Source of the DNA: Streptomyces cyaneofuscatus | Lineage (GTDB): Bacteria > Actinomycetota > Actinomycetes > Streptomycetales > Streptomycetaceae | DNA length: 64,000 bases | Direction: 5' to 3' | Assembly: GCF_000718135.1 (NCBI RefSeq) | Contig: NZ_JOEM01000022.1 | Coordinates: forward strand, 103,940-167,939 | Shown here: positions 1-8,624 of the stretch, one piece after another | Layout: each line of letters starts with the position of its first letter | Position numbering within the stretch: the first letter of the stretch is position 1 | Program-made: the position numbers and the translations under genes | The notes under the pieces: generated by a model | Database searches by the model: none | What the model was told of the DNA's origin: nothing | The model's input: only the letters and a program-made list of their open reading frames with translations

Positions 1-2
1 CC

Positions 3-1301
3 ACCCAGGCCGTGGCGGTCTACTCCGGGGTCCTCTACAGCGGCAGCCACGCACACGACTGCGCGAGCATGGGGGCCTTCCCGGACCAGCCGCGCAAGCA
101 CCTGCTGGCCCAGTCGGTCGACGACCCGAAGCTGCTGCCCTGGTTCCCGGACACCAACGACGGCATCGGGGAGCCGGTCGGTCCGCGGGTGATGGCCCAG
201 ACCGGCAAGGACGACCGCCACTACCTGTGGGTCGGCGGCGAGTTCACCACCGTCAACAGCGCCCCCCAGCAGGGTCTGACCCGGTTCGCGGACGGCCCGG
301 ACACCGGGGCGCCCTGGGTGCCCAACGTCAGCCTGTCCACGCTGGATCCGGGGAAGATCGAGGTGAACTGGCAGACCAGCTTCGACACCGACGACGGTGA
401 GCTGACCTACCGGATCTACAAGGACAACGCCGCCACGCCCATCCACACCACGACCGGCTACTCGGTCTTCTGGAACCGGCCGCAGCTGACCTGGACGGAC
501 ACCGACGTGGTGCCGGGCCAGACCTACTCGTACCGGATCACGGCGAGCGACGGCATCAACACCAGCGCCAAGTCCCCGGCCCAGTCCGCCACCGTGGCGA
601 CCACGACCGAGGCGTACCCGGCCCGGGTCAAGGCCGACGGGGCCACCCTCTACTGGCGCTACGACGAGGGCACCTCCACCTTCGCCCACGACAGCAGCGG
701 CAACCTCAACAACGGCTTCCTGCGCAACGGCCCGGCCTACCGGCAGACCCCGGCGGCCGTCGCGGGCCCGTCCACCGCCATCGGGTTCAACGGGACCAAC
801 CAGTACGCGTACAGCAACCGGCAGCACCCCCAGCCGACCCGGTTCTCGGTGGAGACCTGGATCAAGACCACCACCACCCAGGGCGGGAAGATCATCGGGT
901 TCGGGAACCTGAACCAGCAGAACAGCACCCGCCACGACAAGCACGTCTACATGCGCAACGACGGGCGCCTCGTGTTCGGCGTCAACAGCGGCGGGACACG
1001 CACGGTCGCCACGTCGGCCGCCTACAACGACGGCCAGTGGCACCACGTCGTCGCCACGCAGGGGGCCCTGGGCCAGGGCATCTCGCTGTACGTCGACGGG
1101 CAGCTGCGCGCGTCGAACATCCTGTACTCCACCAACGAGAACTACCCGGGGTACTGGCGGATCGGCGGGGACAACCTGTCCGGCTGGCCGAACCGTCCCA
1201 CCAGCAACTTCTTCGCCGGTCAGATCGACGAGACCGCCGTCTACCCGACCACGCTGACCGCTTCCCAGGTCAGCGCCCACTACGCACTGAGGAATGGCTG
1301 A
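3..1301 (+). CDS. LamG/fibronectin-III surface protein, C-terminal part
   Basis: The frame is already open at the window edge, so this is the C-terminal part of a larger protein. The visible part starts with a glycine-rich repeat of the delta-60 (DUF5122) beta-propeller type (WVGGEFTTVN, about residues 73-93 from the first visible GTG). A fibronectin type III domain follows (about 103-195), then a LamG/concanavalin-like jelly roll (about 205-425) ending at the stop. No enzyme motif is seen. Such proteins are normally secreted and bind carbohydrate or matrix. The next gene starts at or just past its stop codon, which places it in one operon with the lipoprotein and the glycosyltransferase. The N-terminus and signal peptide lie outside the window. 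Confidence 0.85.
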   Translation, partial: TQAVAVYSGVLYSGSHAHDCASMGAFPDQPRKHLLAQSVDDPKLLPWFPDTNDGIGEPVGPRVMAQTGKDDRHYLWVGGEFTTVNSAPQQGLTRFADGPDTGAPWVPNVSLSTLDPGKIEVNWQTSFDTDDGELTYRIYKDNAATPIHTTTGYSVFWNRPQLTWTDTDVVPGQTYSYRITASDGINTSAKSPAQSATVATTTEAYPARVKADGATLYWRYDEGTSTFAHDSSGNLNNGFLRNGPAYRQTPAAVAGPSTAIGFNGTNQYAYSNRQHPQPTRFSVETWIKTTTTQGGKIIGFGNLNQQNSTRHDKHVYMRNDGRLVFGVNSGGTRTVATSAAYNDGQWHHVVATQGALGQGISLYVDGQLRASNILYSTNENYPGYWRIGGDNLSGWPNRPTSNFFAGQIDETAVYPTTLTASQVSAHYALRNG

Positions 1302-1305
1302 TCCG

Positions 1306-2055
1306 ATGCGGAATCCGTTCCTGACCGGCGCCGCCGTCGTGATGACGGTGGCGGCGCTGGCCGCCTGCGGCTCGTCCGCGGACGGGAACGGGCCGGAGGC
1401 CGCGGGCGCCCAGCGCCCCGCGGCCTCCGGGCCCGCCGTCCCCGGCCCGTCCGCCACCACACCGACCACTCCTGCCACTCCCGCCGCGCCCACGGCCCCC
1501 GCCACAGAGGAGCCGGCGGTCCCCGGACCGTCCGCGCCCCCAGCGACCGCCGAGGGCCCGAAGACCCCGTCCGACGAGATCACCCCGGCCACCGGGACCT
1601 TCACCAAGAAGCAGAAGGAGTATCTGGAGGACCGGGTGCCCAAGGGCATGGACCCGGCCGCCGTGCTCCAGACCGGCCAGGAGACCTGCGACAAGCTGCG
1701 CTACCTGGTCAAGGCCGACCGGGACACCGCCGTGGGCGCCATCGCCACGGAGGAGATCCCCGACGCACCGGCCGCGGTGGCAGGGCTCTGCCCCCAGCAC
1801 CAGGACCTGGTCGACGAGGCCGCGTACGCCTACGCCGACGGCACCCACACCGGGAAGACAGTGCGGCCCGGCGTCTACCGCTCCGCATCGCCCACCTCGA
1901 ACTGCTCGTGGCAGATCGAGGGTGCGGGCGGCAAGGAGCTGGCCTCCGGAACCTCCGACACGGGTAAGTCCCGGAAGATCACCATCCCGAAGTCCGCCGT
2001 TACGTTCACCTCCACAGGCTGCTACGCCTGGCTGGCCGAAGGAGCCAAGGGATGA
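1306..2055 (+). CDS. Secreted lipoprotein of unknown function
   Basis: A 249-residue lipoprotein. It has a short basic start, a hydrophobic segment and a lipobox LAAC with the lipidated Cys at about residue 21. A Pro/Thr/Ala-rich low-complexity linker follows (about 25-90), then a folded C-terminal part with paired cysteines (SNCSW and TGCYAW) that looks beta-rich. An ATG at 1294 is also in frame, but the GAGGA at 1289-1293 abuts it and is better placed for the ATG at 1306. The stop overlaps the next ATG by four bases (ATGA), indicating translational coupling with the glycosyltransferase. I do not recognise a named family. It probably sits on the outer face of the membrane in the polysaccharide locus. 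Confidence 0.75.
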   Translation: MRNPFLTGAAVVMTVAALAACGSSADGNGPEAAGAQRPAASGPAVPGPSATTPTTPATPAAPTAPATEEPAVPGPSAPPATAEGPKTPSDEITPATGTFTKKQKEYLEDRVPKGMDPAAVLQTGQETCDKLRYLVKADRDTAVGAIATEEIPDAPAAVAGLCPQHQDLVDEAAYAYADGTHTGKTVRPGVYRSASPTSNCSWQIEGAGGKELASGTSDTGKSRKITIPKSAVTFTSTGCYAWLAEGAKG

Positions 2056-2891
2056 CCGCAGGTAAGACGAAACTCCCCATAGCCGTGGCGATCCCCACGA
2101 AGAACGAGGGCCTGAACATCGCCGAGGCGGTGAAGTCGGTGCTCGGCCACTTCGAGGCGGTCGTCGTGGTGGACTCCCACAGCACCGACGACACGGTGAA
2201 GATCGCCGAGGAGTGCGGGGCCGAGGTGGTCACGTACACCTGGGACGGGGGCCACCCCCGGAAGAAGCAGTGGTGCCTGGAGAACGTCCGCACCGACCTG
2301 GACTGGATCCTGCTGCTCGACGGCGACGAGCGGCTCAGCCCCGGGCTGCTGGCCGAGCTGCGGGAGATCTTCCGGGATCCGGCGGCGCCCAAGCCCGCCG
2401 CGTACGACATCCCCCTCGGGTACTGGTTCTCGGGTAAGCGGCTGCGGCACGGATACACCATCCGCAAGCGGTCGTTGACCGACCGCACCCGCTCGTACTA
2501 CCCGGAGGTCGGGGACCTCGACGCGCCGGGCATCGGGGAGGTGGAGGGGCACTACCAGCCGGTCGCCGCGACCGCGGGGACGCTCAAGAACCCCATCGAG
2601 CACCAGGATCTCGACCCGGTGACCGCCTGGTTCGAGCGGCACAACCGGTACTCCGACTGGGAGGCGTGGCTGGAGCACCACCCCCAGGTGAAGGAGCAGG
2701 TGCGCCAGGTCAAGTCACGCCAGGGGCAGTTGTTCCACAAGGCACCGTTCAAGCCGGTGGTGTCGTTCGCGTACATGTACCTCTACCGGCGGGGCTTCCT
2801 GGACGGCCGCGCCGGGTTCGACTTCGCGCTGGCGATGAGCTTCTACCGCTGGCAGATCGCGCTGAAGTCCCGTGAGAAGCCCGTACGTTGA
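2052..2891 (+). CDS. Family 2 glycosyltransferase (WaaE/KdtX-like)
   Basis: A 279-residue GT-A fold glycosyltransferase. The N-terminus carries the family start VAIPTKNEGLNIAEAVKSV (about 10-28) and a nucleotide-binding VVVVDSHSTDDT strand. The metal-binding DxD region is LLLDGDERL (about 91-99). Its pattern resembles lipopolysaccharide-core glycosyltransferases of the WaaE/KdtX type, which transfer a hexose from a nucleotide sugar. There is no membrane segment, so it should act at the cytosolic face on a polysaccharide precursor. It is coupled to the preceding lipoprotein by an ATGA overlap and runs tail to tail with a family 4 glycosyltransferase. The acceptor and sugar cannot be read from the sequence. 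Confidence 0.85.
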   Translation: MTAGKTKLPIAVAIPTKNEGLNIAEAVKSVLGHFEAVVVVDSHSTDDTVKIAEECGAEVVTYTWDGGHPRKKQWCLENVRTDLDWILLLDGDERLSPGLLAELREIFRDPAAPKPAAYDIPLGYWFSGKRLRHGYTIRKRSLTDRTRSYYPEVGDLDAPGIGEVEGHYQPVAATAGTLKNPIEHQDLDPVTAWFERHNRYSDWEAWLEHHPQVKEQVRQVKSRQGQLFHKAPFKPVVSFAYMYLYRRGFLDGRAGFDFALAMSFYRWQIALKSREKPVR

Positions 2892-2903
2892 ACGACCCGG
2901 CCC

Positions 2904-4067
2904 TCACCCTCGCCTCCGGCGGACCACATCCTCGTAGGTCCGCCGGAGGGTGGCGGTGACGGCCTCGATGGTGAACTGGTCGTTGACCAGGTCCCAGGCC
3001 GCCTTACCCGCCTGCTCGGCGGCCTCCGGCTCCAGCAGCTCCAGGATCGCGTCGGCGACCTTGCGGGCGTTGGCCGCGTCCTCGCCGACCCGGCTGTCGA
3101 TGACCCGGCCCGCTCCGGCCTCCGCCACATCGGGGGCCTGCCCGCAGGTGCGGGTGATGACGACGGGGGTGCCGACCGACATCGCCTCCAGGACCGAGAC
3201 CGGGAAGGGCTCCTCGATCGCGGGCAGCACATACACATCGGCCTCGCGTCCGGCGGCGAGCACCTCGTCGTGCTCCAGCGGGCCCACATGGTCCAGGGAG
3301 CCCTCGACGCCCAGCTCCCGGGCGAGGGCGAGGGTGCCGGGCAGCGAGCCGGTGTCCGGGCCGGCCAGGACGAACCGGGCGTCCGGGTGACGGGCCAGGA
3401 CGTGCGGCATCGCGGCGATGAAGTCCTCGGGCCGCTTGCGCTTCTGGATGCGGGCCAGGTAGAGCACGGTCGGCGGCCGGTCGGCGTCGCGGGCGGGCTT
3501 GCGCTCCTGCGGGCGGACGCCGTTGACCAGCCGTACGGTCCGGGTGAGCGGGACGGGGGCGGCGACGGCGTTCACATCGAGCCGCTCCATCTCGGTGAGG
3601 TGCAGGACGGCGTCCGCGCTGCGCAGCACCTTGCGCACCCCGAGCAGGTCGGTGAGCTGGGCGACCTTCTTCTCGGTCGGGTCGATCATGCCGTGGGTCT
3701 GGACGACCAGGGGGGTGCGGGTCGCGAGCGCGAGGAGCGCGGCGGGCAGCGTCACCAGGTCCCGCATCAGATGGATGTGGACGAGGTCGGCGCCGCGCAT
3801 CATGCGGCGTGCGGTGTTCAGCAGTGCGGCGGAGGTGATGCCGCTGACCTCGAACATCGGCAGCAGGTGCCGGGCCTGGAAGAGGTGGACCGGAACTCCC
3901 TCGACACGGCTGGGGAGTTCGCCGCCGGGGAAGCCGTCACCGAGGGCCATGATGCGGGCGTCGTCCCCGGCGGCCCGCTGGACCTTGGACAGGTTGAGCG
4001 CCACCCGGGTCGGACCGCCGAAGGCGTGGTCCGGAGTGTGCAGTGTGACGACGTGCAGGATTTTCAC
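2904..4067 (-). CDS. Family 4 glycosyltransferase
   Basis: A 387-residue GT-B glycosyltransferase. The N-terminal Rossmann domain begins KILHVVTLHTPDHAFGG, with the Gly-rich donor/acceptor loop. The C-terminal domain has the VLYLARIQKRKRPEDF strand and the retaining GT4 E-x7-E signature (EEPFPVSVLEA). The frame extends upstream to 4100, but a GAGGGG ribosome site six bases before the GTG at 4067 decides the start. It is transcribed towards the GT2 gene and divergently from the Wzy-like gene. It probably adds a sugar from a nucleotide donor to the lipid-linked repeat unit in the cytosol. Specificity is unknown. Confidence 0.87.
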   Translation of the reverse strand: MKILHVVTLHTPDHAFGGPTRVALNLSKVQRAAGDDARIMALGDGFPGGELPSRVEGVPVHLFQARHLLPMFEVSGITSAALLNTARRMMRGADLVHIHLMRDLVTLPAALLALATRTPLVVQTHGMIDPTEKKVAQLTDLLGVRKVLRSADAVLHLTEMERLDVNAVAAPVPLTRTVRLVNGVRPQERKPARDADRPPTVLYLARIQKRKRPEDFIAAMPHVLARHPDARFVLAGPDTGSLPGTLALARELGVEGSLDHVGPLEHDEVLAAGREADVYVLPAIEEPFPVSVLEAMSVGTPVVITRTCGQAPDVAEAGAGRVIDSRVGEDAANARKVADAILELLEPEAAEQAGKAAWDLVNDQFTIEAVTATLRRTYEDVVRRRRG

Positions 4068-4175
4068 CAGAGTTCCCCTCGACCATGGCCACTTGTTCAC
4101 AGCCTAGCCATCGGCCCTCCCCAAGTGGGCTGATTCGTTAGAGTGTTCAGCGGTTCACTGATCTCTGGGGGGCGC

Positions 4176-5723
4176 ATGCCGTCGGTGCACACGTCGGCGC
4201 GGGGAGAGGCCGAAGACGCGGTCGCGCGGCCTCCGTGGCCAGGGGCCCCCGACGGTGTCCTGGAGCCGGCCGAGCGGCCGATCGCCTGGTCGATGCTGTC
4301 GCGGGCGCTCTCGGTGCCGCTCATCCTGGGTCTGGTCTGCTTCCTGCCCGCGGTGATCGCCGCGCAGCCCGGCAACGGCGTGCGGGACACCGCGTACTGG
4401 CTCCAGCTGGTCCTGACCTGCTACGCGGGGGCCCGGCTCGCGACGATGATCCTCTCCACCCGGAGGCGGCTGCTCCAGGGCGTCTTCTGGATGTTCGTGT
4501 ACATCGCGATGGGCGTGGCGCCGTTCGCCCAGGTGGTGATCGGGCAGACGCCGACGCCGATGGTGGGGCCGCGCCAGGACCTGATCACGGCAGTCGCGAT
4601 GGTCCTGCTGGGATGCGCCGCCTACGACCTGGGGGCGCTGCTGGCCTCGCGCCGCCCGCTGCGGCGGCGTACGGCCTCCGCGCGGGGTTCGGGCGGCGGT
4701 GGCGGGCCCGCCGTGGCGCATCCGGTGCGGCTGCGGCTGCTGGTGCTGGTGGCGTTCGCGGCGAGCGCGTTCTACGTGCTGAAGCTGGGCGGACCCGCGG
4801 TCTTCTTCTCCAGCCGGCAGGAGATCACCGAGACCGTGGCGGCGAGCGGGGTGGTCACGGAGGGGTCCAATGTGGGCTCGGCCTTCATCAAGGGCTTCGG
4901 CCAGGTCCCGGCGCTGCTGGCGCTGCTCTTCTACACCCGTCGTCTGGCCACCTCCTACCGGGCCCGCCGCACCCCGTCGACGGTGCTGGTCTGGGTGGCG
5001 CTGGGCGCGCTGAACCTGGTGGTGAACAACCCGATCTCCAACGCCCGTTACTGGTTCCTGACGGTGCTGATGGCGTTCGTGTTCACCGCGATGCCGAGCA
5101 GTGCGGCGGTCTACCGCACGGTGCTGGCGACGGGGGTGGTGGGGGCGCTGGTGGTGTTCCCGTACGCGGACAAGTTCCGGTACGACGACGAGGGGCAGCG
5201 GCCCGCGCAGTCGGCCTCGGTCTTCGAGCCGCTGGTGACCAAGGACTACGACCAGATGGTGATGTTCGCCAACACCATCTCGTGGGTGGACACCCGGGGC
5301 CACACCTACGGCCGCCAACTGACGGGCTCCGCCCTGTTCTTCGTGCCGCGCGCGGTGTGGAGCGGAAAGCCGGAGGACACCGGGGTCCGGGTCGGGCAGT
5401 GGATGGGGCTGCGGATGACCAACCTCTCGGCCCCGCTGTGGACCGAGTTCTGGGTCGACTTCGGCGCGACCGGGATGGCCGGCGGGATGGCGCTGATCGG
5501 GTACGCGGCGGCCCGTACCGACCGCCGGTACGCGCGGGCCGTCACCCGGGCTGGCCCCGGCCCCGGGAGTGTGCTCGCGATCGCCGCGCCGCTGATCGCC
5601 GGATACACCTTCATCCTGCTGCGCGGCCCGCTGCTCCAGGCGGCGGGGAAGCTGGCCATCGCGGCGCTGTGTCTGCTGCTGATCAGCACCTTCAGGGAGC
5701 AGCGGGCGAAGCGCCGGCGGTGA
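4176..5723 (+). CDS. Wzy-like oligosaccharide repeat-unit polymerase
   Basis: A membrane protein of about 515 residues with roughly ten to twelve hydrophobic segments and a long extracellular loop in the C-terminal half (around SWVDTRGHTYGRQLTGSAL). This is the layout of O-antigen/EPS polymerases, which join lipid-linked repeat units on the outer face. The start is set at ATG 4176 because a run of Gs ends three bases before it. A GTG at 4143 is in frame but lacks a site. The last 32 bases overlap the convergent flippase gene. With the flippase, Wzz-like protein and glycosyltransferases it makes a Wzx/Wzy-type export set. Family assignment rests on topology and context, since these polymerases diverge strongly. 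Confidence 0.7.
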   Translation: MPSVHTSARGEAEDAVARPPWPGAPDGVLEPAERPIAWSMLSRALSVPLILGLVCFLPAVIAAQPGNGVRDTAYWLQLVLTCYAGARLATMILSTRRRLLQGVFWMFVYIAMGVAPFAQVVIGQTPTPMVGPRQDLITAVAMVLLGCAAYDLGALLASRRPLRRRTASARGSGGGGGPAVAHPVRLRLLVLVAFAASAFYVLKLGGPAVFFSSRQEITETVAASGVVTEGSNVGSAFIKGFGQVPALLALLFYTRRLATSYRARRTPSTVLVWVALGALNLVVNNPISNARYWFLTVLMAFVFTAMPSSAAVYRTVLATGVVGALVVFPYADKFRYDDEGQRPAQSASVFEPLVTKDYDQMVMFANTISWVDTRGHTYGRQLTGSALFFVPRAVWSGKPEDTGVRVGQWMGLRMTNLSAPLWTEFWVDFGATGMAGGMALIGYAAARTDRRYARAVTRAGPGPGSVLAIAAPLIAGYTFILLRGPLLQAAGKLAIAALCLLLISTFREQRAKRRR

Positions 5724-6936
5724 CGGTCTCCGCCGGGGCCGGGGTGCGGCGGCGCAGCCGGGCCACCCTGATCCAGGTGGCGGCGGCCTTGCAGAGCGAG
5801 CCGAGGAAGAGCCCCCAGGCGGCGCCCAGGACGCCCCCGACGACGTAACCGCCCGCGAGGAACGCCACGGTGGTGAGCGAGAAGACCACCTGGATGGCGA
5901 GCGTGGTGCGCGGGTCCAGCATCCGCAGGGCGAGCAGTCCGCAGGTGCCGACGGCCATCGCCGCGTACTGGCTGCCGGTCGCGGGCAGCAGGGCGGCGGC
6001 CACCGACCAGGTCTCGCCCAGGAGTTGGCGCCCGGCACGGTCGGGGAGCAGAGCCAGGACGGTGGCCCAGACCCCCGCGGTGGTGGCGAGGACGGCGGCG
6101 AGGGCGGCGGTGGCCCGGACCCGGCTCCGCTCGTCGGCGATGCGGCCGAGCAGCGGGGGGCCGAAGGAGGTGGCGGAGGTGAACAGCACGTTCAGCGGCC
6201 CGAACAGGGTGGTCGCCCCGCGCAGGGCGCCGACCAGGAGCGGGTTGCCGACGGCACCGAGGCCGAGGACGGAGAGCTGGCTGGTGGCGTTGCCGACGCC
6301 GAACTCGACGGTGAACCGCTGCCCGAGGTGGCCGCGCCGGAGCATCGGCCGCAGCTGCAGCGGGGCCCCGGCGGTGGAGCGGTGGAGCAGCGCGGCGGAG
6401 AGCAGGAGCGCGGGCAGGGCGGAGAGGCCCCAGAGGGCGATCAGGCGGGCGGGAGGCGCCCCGTACACCTGGGTCCCGAGCGCGCCGAGGACGCACGCGA
6501 GCCGCAACAGGTCGGACAGCAGGGCGAGATGGGGCTGCTGGAGCGTGGAGAACGCGTACCGTGCGGCGTCCTGGCCGAGCACCACCGGCAGGACGAGGCC
6601 GAGCATCAGCAGCGCCCGTGCCGTGTCCCCTGGGACGAGGAGGCAGACGGCGGCCAGGAGCGCGCCGAGCGCCGCCGCGGCCGACACCGTGAAGGCGACG
6701 GCGGAGCGGCAGGCGCCGCGGGTCTCCTCCCCCGCCCCGCGCTTGAGGACGAGAGGCTGTCCGGTGTACGCGCCCGAGACGCCGAGCAGCACCGTGAAGA
6801 CCAGGTAGACCGCGGAGAAGCGGGCGAAGTCGGCCACGGTGGAGAGCCGGGCTGCGGCGACCAGGACCAGGATGTTGGTGAGCGCCGCCACGCCCTGGTC
6901 CGCGACCGAGCAGAGGACGGCCGTACGGGCTCTCAC
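5692..6936 (-). CDS. Polysaccharide flippase (Wzx/MatE-like)
   Basis: A 414-residue integral membrane protein with about twelve hydrophobic helices spaced as in the MOP (MATE/Wzx) superfamily, which flips undecaprenyl-linked sugar units to the outer leaflet. The GTG start at 6936 overlaps the stop of the Wzz-like gene by four bases (GTGA), so the two are translationally coupled. A much longer open frame runs upstream through the Wzz-like gene, but it is arginine/proline-rich shadow sequence. The gene ends 32 bases inside the convergent Wzy-like gene. The substrate is presumed to be the repeat unit built by the neighbouring glycosyltransferases. Confidence 0.8.
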   Translation of the reverse strand: MRARTAVLCSVADQGVAALTNILVLVAAARLSTVADFARFSAVYLVFTVLLGVSGAYTGQPLVLKRGAGEETRGACRSAVAFTVSAAAALGALLAAVCLLVPGDTARALLMLGLVLPVVLGQDAARYAFSTLQQPHLALLSDLLRLACVLGALGTQVYGAPPARLIALWGLSALPALLLSAALLHRSTAGAPLQLRPMLRRGHLGQRFTVEFGVGNATSQLSVLGLGAVGNPLLVGALRGATTLFGPLNVLFTSATSFGPPLLGRIADERSRVRATAALAAVLATTAGVWATVLALLPDRAGRQLLGETWSVAAALLPATGSQYAAMAVGTCGLLALRMLDPRTTLAIQVVFSLTTVAFLAGGYVVGGVLGAAWGLFLGSLCKAAATWIRVARLRRRTPAPAETVTAGASPAAP

Positions 6937-8624
6937 CGCCGCGCCGCCGGAAGGGTTAAGGAGCGCAGGCCGAGGGTCTCGGTGGGGTCGCCGGTGATCT
7001 CGGGCGCGTCCGGCTCGGCGGCCGGGGTGGGGCCTCCACCGCCACCGCCGCGGCGCCGGCCGGACTTCGGGTGGCGCTCCGACCGCGCGAGCCGCCGCCG
7101 GCCCGGGTGGAGCAGGGCGCCGAGGACGTGGCCCCCGGAGGCGCCGATGATCTCGCGGATGCGCTCCAGGTCGCTGCGGTGGACCGCGCGCGGGTCGCAG
7201 ACGATCATCACGCCCTCCACCCGGTCGACCAGGGCGACCGCGTCCGCGTAGGAGAGGACGGGCGGGGCGAGGACGATGACGACGCTGCCGGGCCGGTCGG
7301 CCTCGGCGACGATGCGGCCGACCGGGGTGGAGGTGAGAGCCCGGGGGACGTTGTCGACGGTGGTGCCGGGGATCAGGGCGAAGGCGCCGGAGCCGGGGAC
7401 GTCCACGTTGGCCCGGCCGCCGGTGGGCCAGCTGCCGTCGCCCTCCTCGGCGGCCCAGCGCGGCGGGCGGACCTCGTGCGCGGCGGAGCCCAGGGCGCGG
7501 GCGAGGGAGGGGGTGCGCAGGTCGGCCTCGACCAGCAGGACGTCGCGGCCCATCTCGGCGAAGGCGGCGGCCAGGTTGGCGGCGGCCGCGGCCGCCTCCT
7601 CGTTGTCGCCGCGCGGGGCGGTGACCAGCAGGCGGCGGCTCTCGGCGAAGGAGGGGTCGTAGGCGAGCCGGAAGGCAACGGCCCGGTACTCCTCGGCGAG
7701 CCGGGAGCCGCCGCGGCCGATGGCGAGGACCGACCCGGCGGCGCCGCGTTCGCGGGGCAGGGTGCCGAGCAGCGGGGCGCCGAGCGAGCGGACCAGCTCG
7801 CGGGTGGAGCGTACGGCGGGGTCGAAGACGAGCCGCACCCAGGAGAGCAGCAGGCCCAGCGCGAGGCCGACGACACCGCCGAGGCCGAGCAGCAGCGGCA
7901 GGCCGGGCCCGGTGGGCGAGGTGGGGGCGACGGGCTTCTTGTTGAGGTAGCCGGGGGTGGTGTCCAGGGCCTTGAGCTCGGAGATCTTCCGGCTGAGCTC
8001 GGAGATGGAGACGATGATGTTGGCCCGGGCGCTGGTGACGTCGTCGGCCGCGCCCACACCGATCTGCTTCTCCAGCAGGTCGCGCTTCTCCTCCAGCGGG
8101 TCCAGCTGCGCCCGGTAGCCGTCGGAGATGTTCTTGATGGATTCCTCGGTACGCGCCTTGCGGTGGGCCAGATACGCGTTGGCGAGGGCTTCGGCGCGGG
8201 CCCGGGACTGCTCGGGGGTGGCGCCGGTGTAGGCGAAGCGGAGGGTGAGGGTGTTGGGCGGGTTGGTGACCTGGAGTCCGGCGAGCAGTTCCCGGGCGGC
8301 GACGTCGTCGCCCTTCTTGAGCAGGGCGCCGGCCGCCAGGGTGCCGACGGTGTCGCTGACGGCGGTCTGGCGCTCGGAGCCGATGTTGATGCCCTTGTCG
8401 GCGGTGGCGCCGCTGGCGAAGGGGTCGGAGATGGCGGAGCGGACCAGCACCTCGCCGGTGGCGGTGTAGGTGTCCTCGCCGCTGAGGGCGAGGTAGCCGC
8501 CGCCGAGCAGCCCGATGACGACGCCGACCGCCAGCAGCGCCCGGTAGCGCAGGAGTTGGCGGAACTGGTCGCGCAGCAGAGCCGGTTCGTCCTGGTCGTC
8601 CAGGACACGGTTCACAGGGGTCAT
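6933..8624 (-). CDS. Wzz-like chain-length protein with degenerate tyrosine-kinase domain
   Basis: A 563-residue protein. It has a transmembrane helix at about 29-47, an extracytoplasmic Wzz-type domain with a coiled-coil stretch (about 140-225), a second helix at about 240-263, and a cytosolic BY-kinase-like P-loop domain (about 290-515). The Walker A' strand VLLVEADLR (362-370) is kept. The Walker A position reads VTAPRGDNEEAAA (334-346) and lacks the GK[ST] needed for ATP binding. The C-terminal tail is basic and glycine-rich with no tyrosine cluster. It probably sets polymer length without autophosphorylation. The ATGA overlap with the upstream glycosyltransferase and GTGA overlap with the flippase show a three-gene operon. 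Confidence 0.85.
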   Translation of the reverse strand: MTPVNRVLDDQDEPALLRDQFRQLLRYRALLAVGVVIGLLGGGYLALSGEDTYTATGEVLVRSAISDPFASGATADKGINIGSERQTAVSDTVGTLAAGALLKKGDDVAARELLAGLQVTNPPNTLTLRFAYTGATPEQSRARAEALANAYLAHRKARTEESIKNISDGYRAQLDPLEEKRDLLEKQIGVGAADDVTSARANIIVSISELSRKISELKALDTTPGYLNKKPVAPTSPTGPGLPLLLGLGGVVGLALGLLLSWVRLVFDPAVRSTRELVRSLGAPLLGTLPRERGAAGSVLAIGRGGSRLAEEYRAVAFRLAYDPSFAESRRLLVTAPRGDNEEAAAAAANLAAAFAEMGRDVLLVEADLRTPSLARALGSAAHEVRPPRWAAEEGDGSWPTGGRANVDVPGSGAFALIPGTTVDNVPRALTSTPVGRIVAEADRPGSVVIVLAPPVLSYADAVALVDRVEGVMIVCDPRAVHRSDLERIREIIGASGGHVLGALLHPGRRRLARSERHPKSGRRRGGGGGGPTPAAEPDAPEITGDPTETLGLRSLTLPAARR

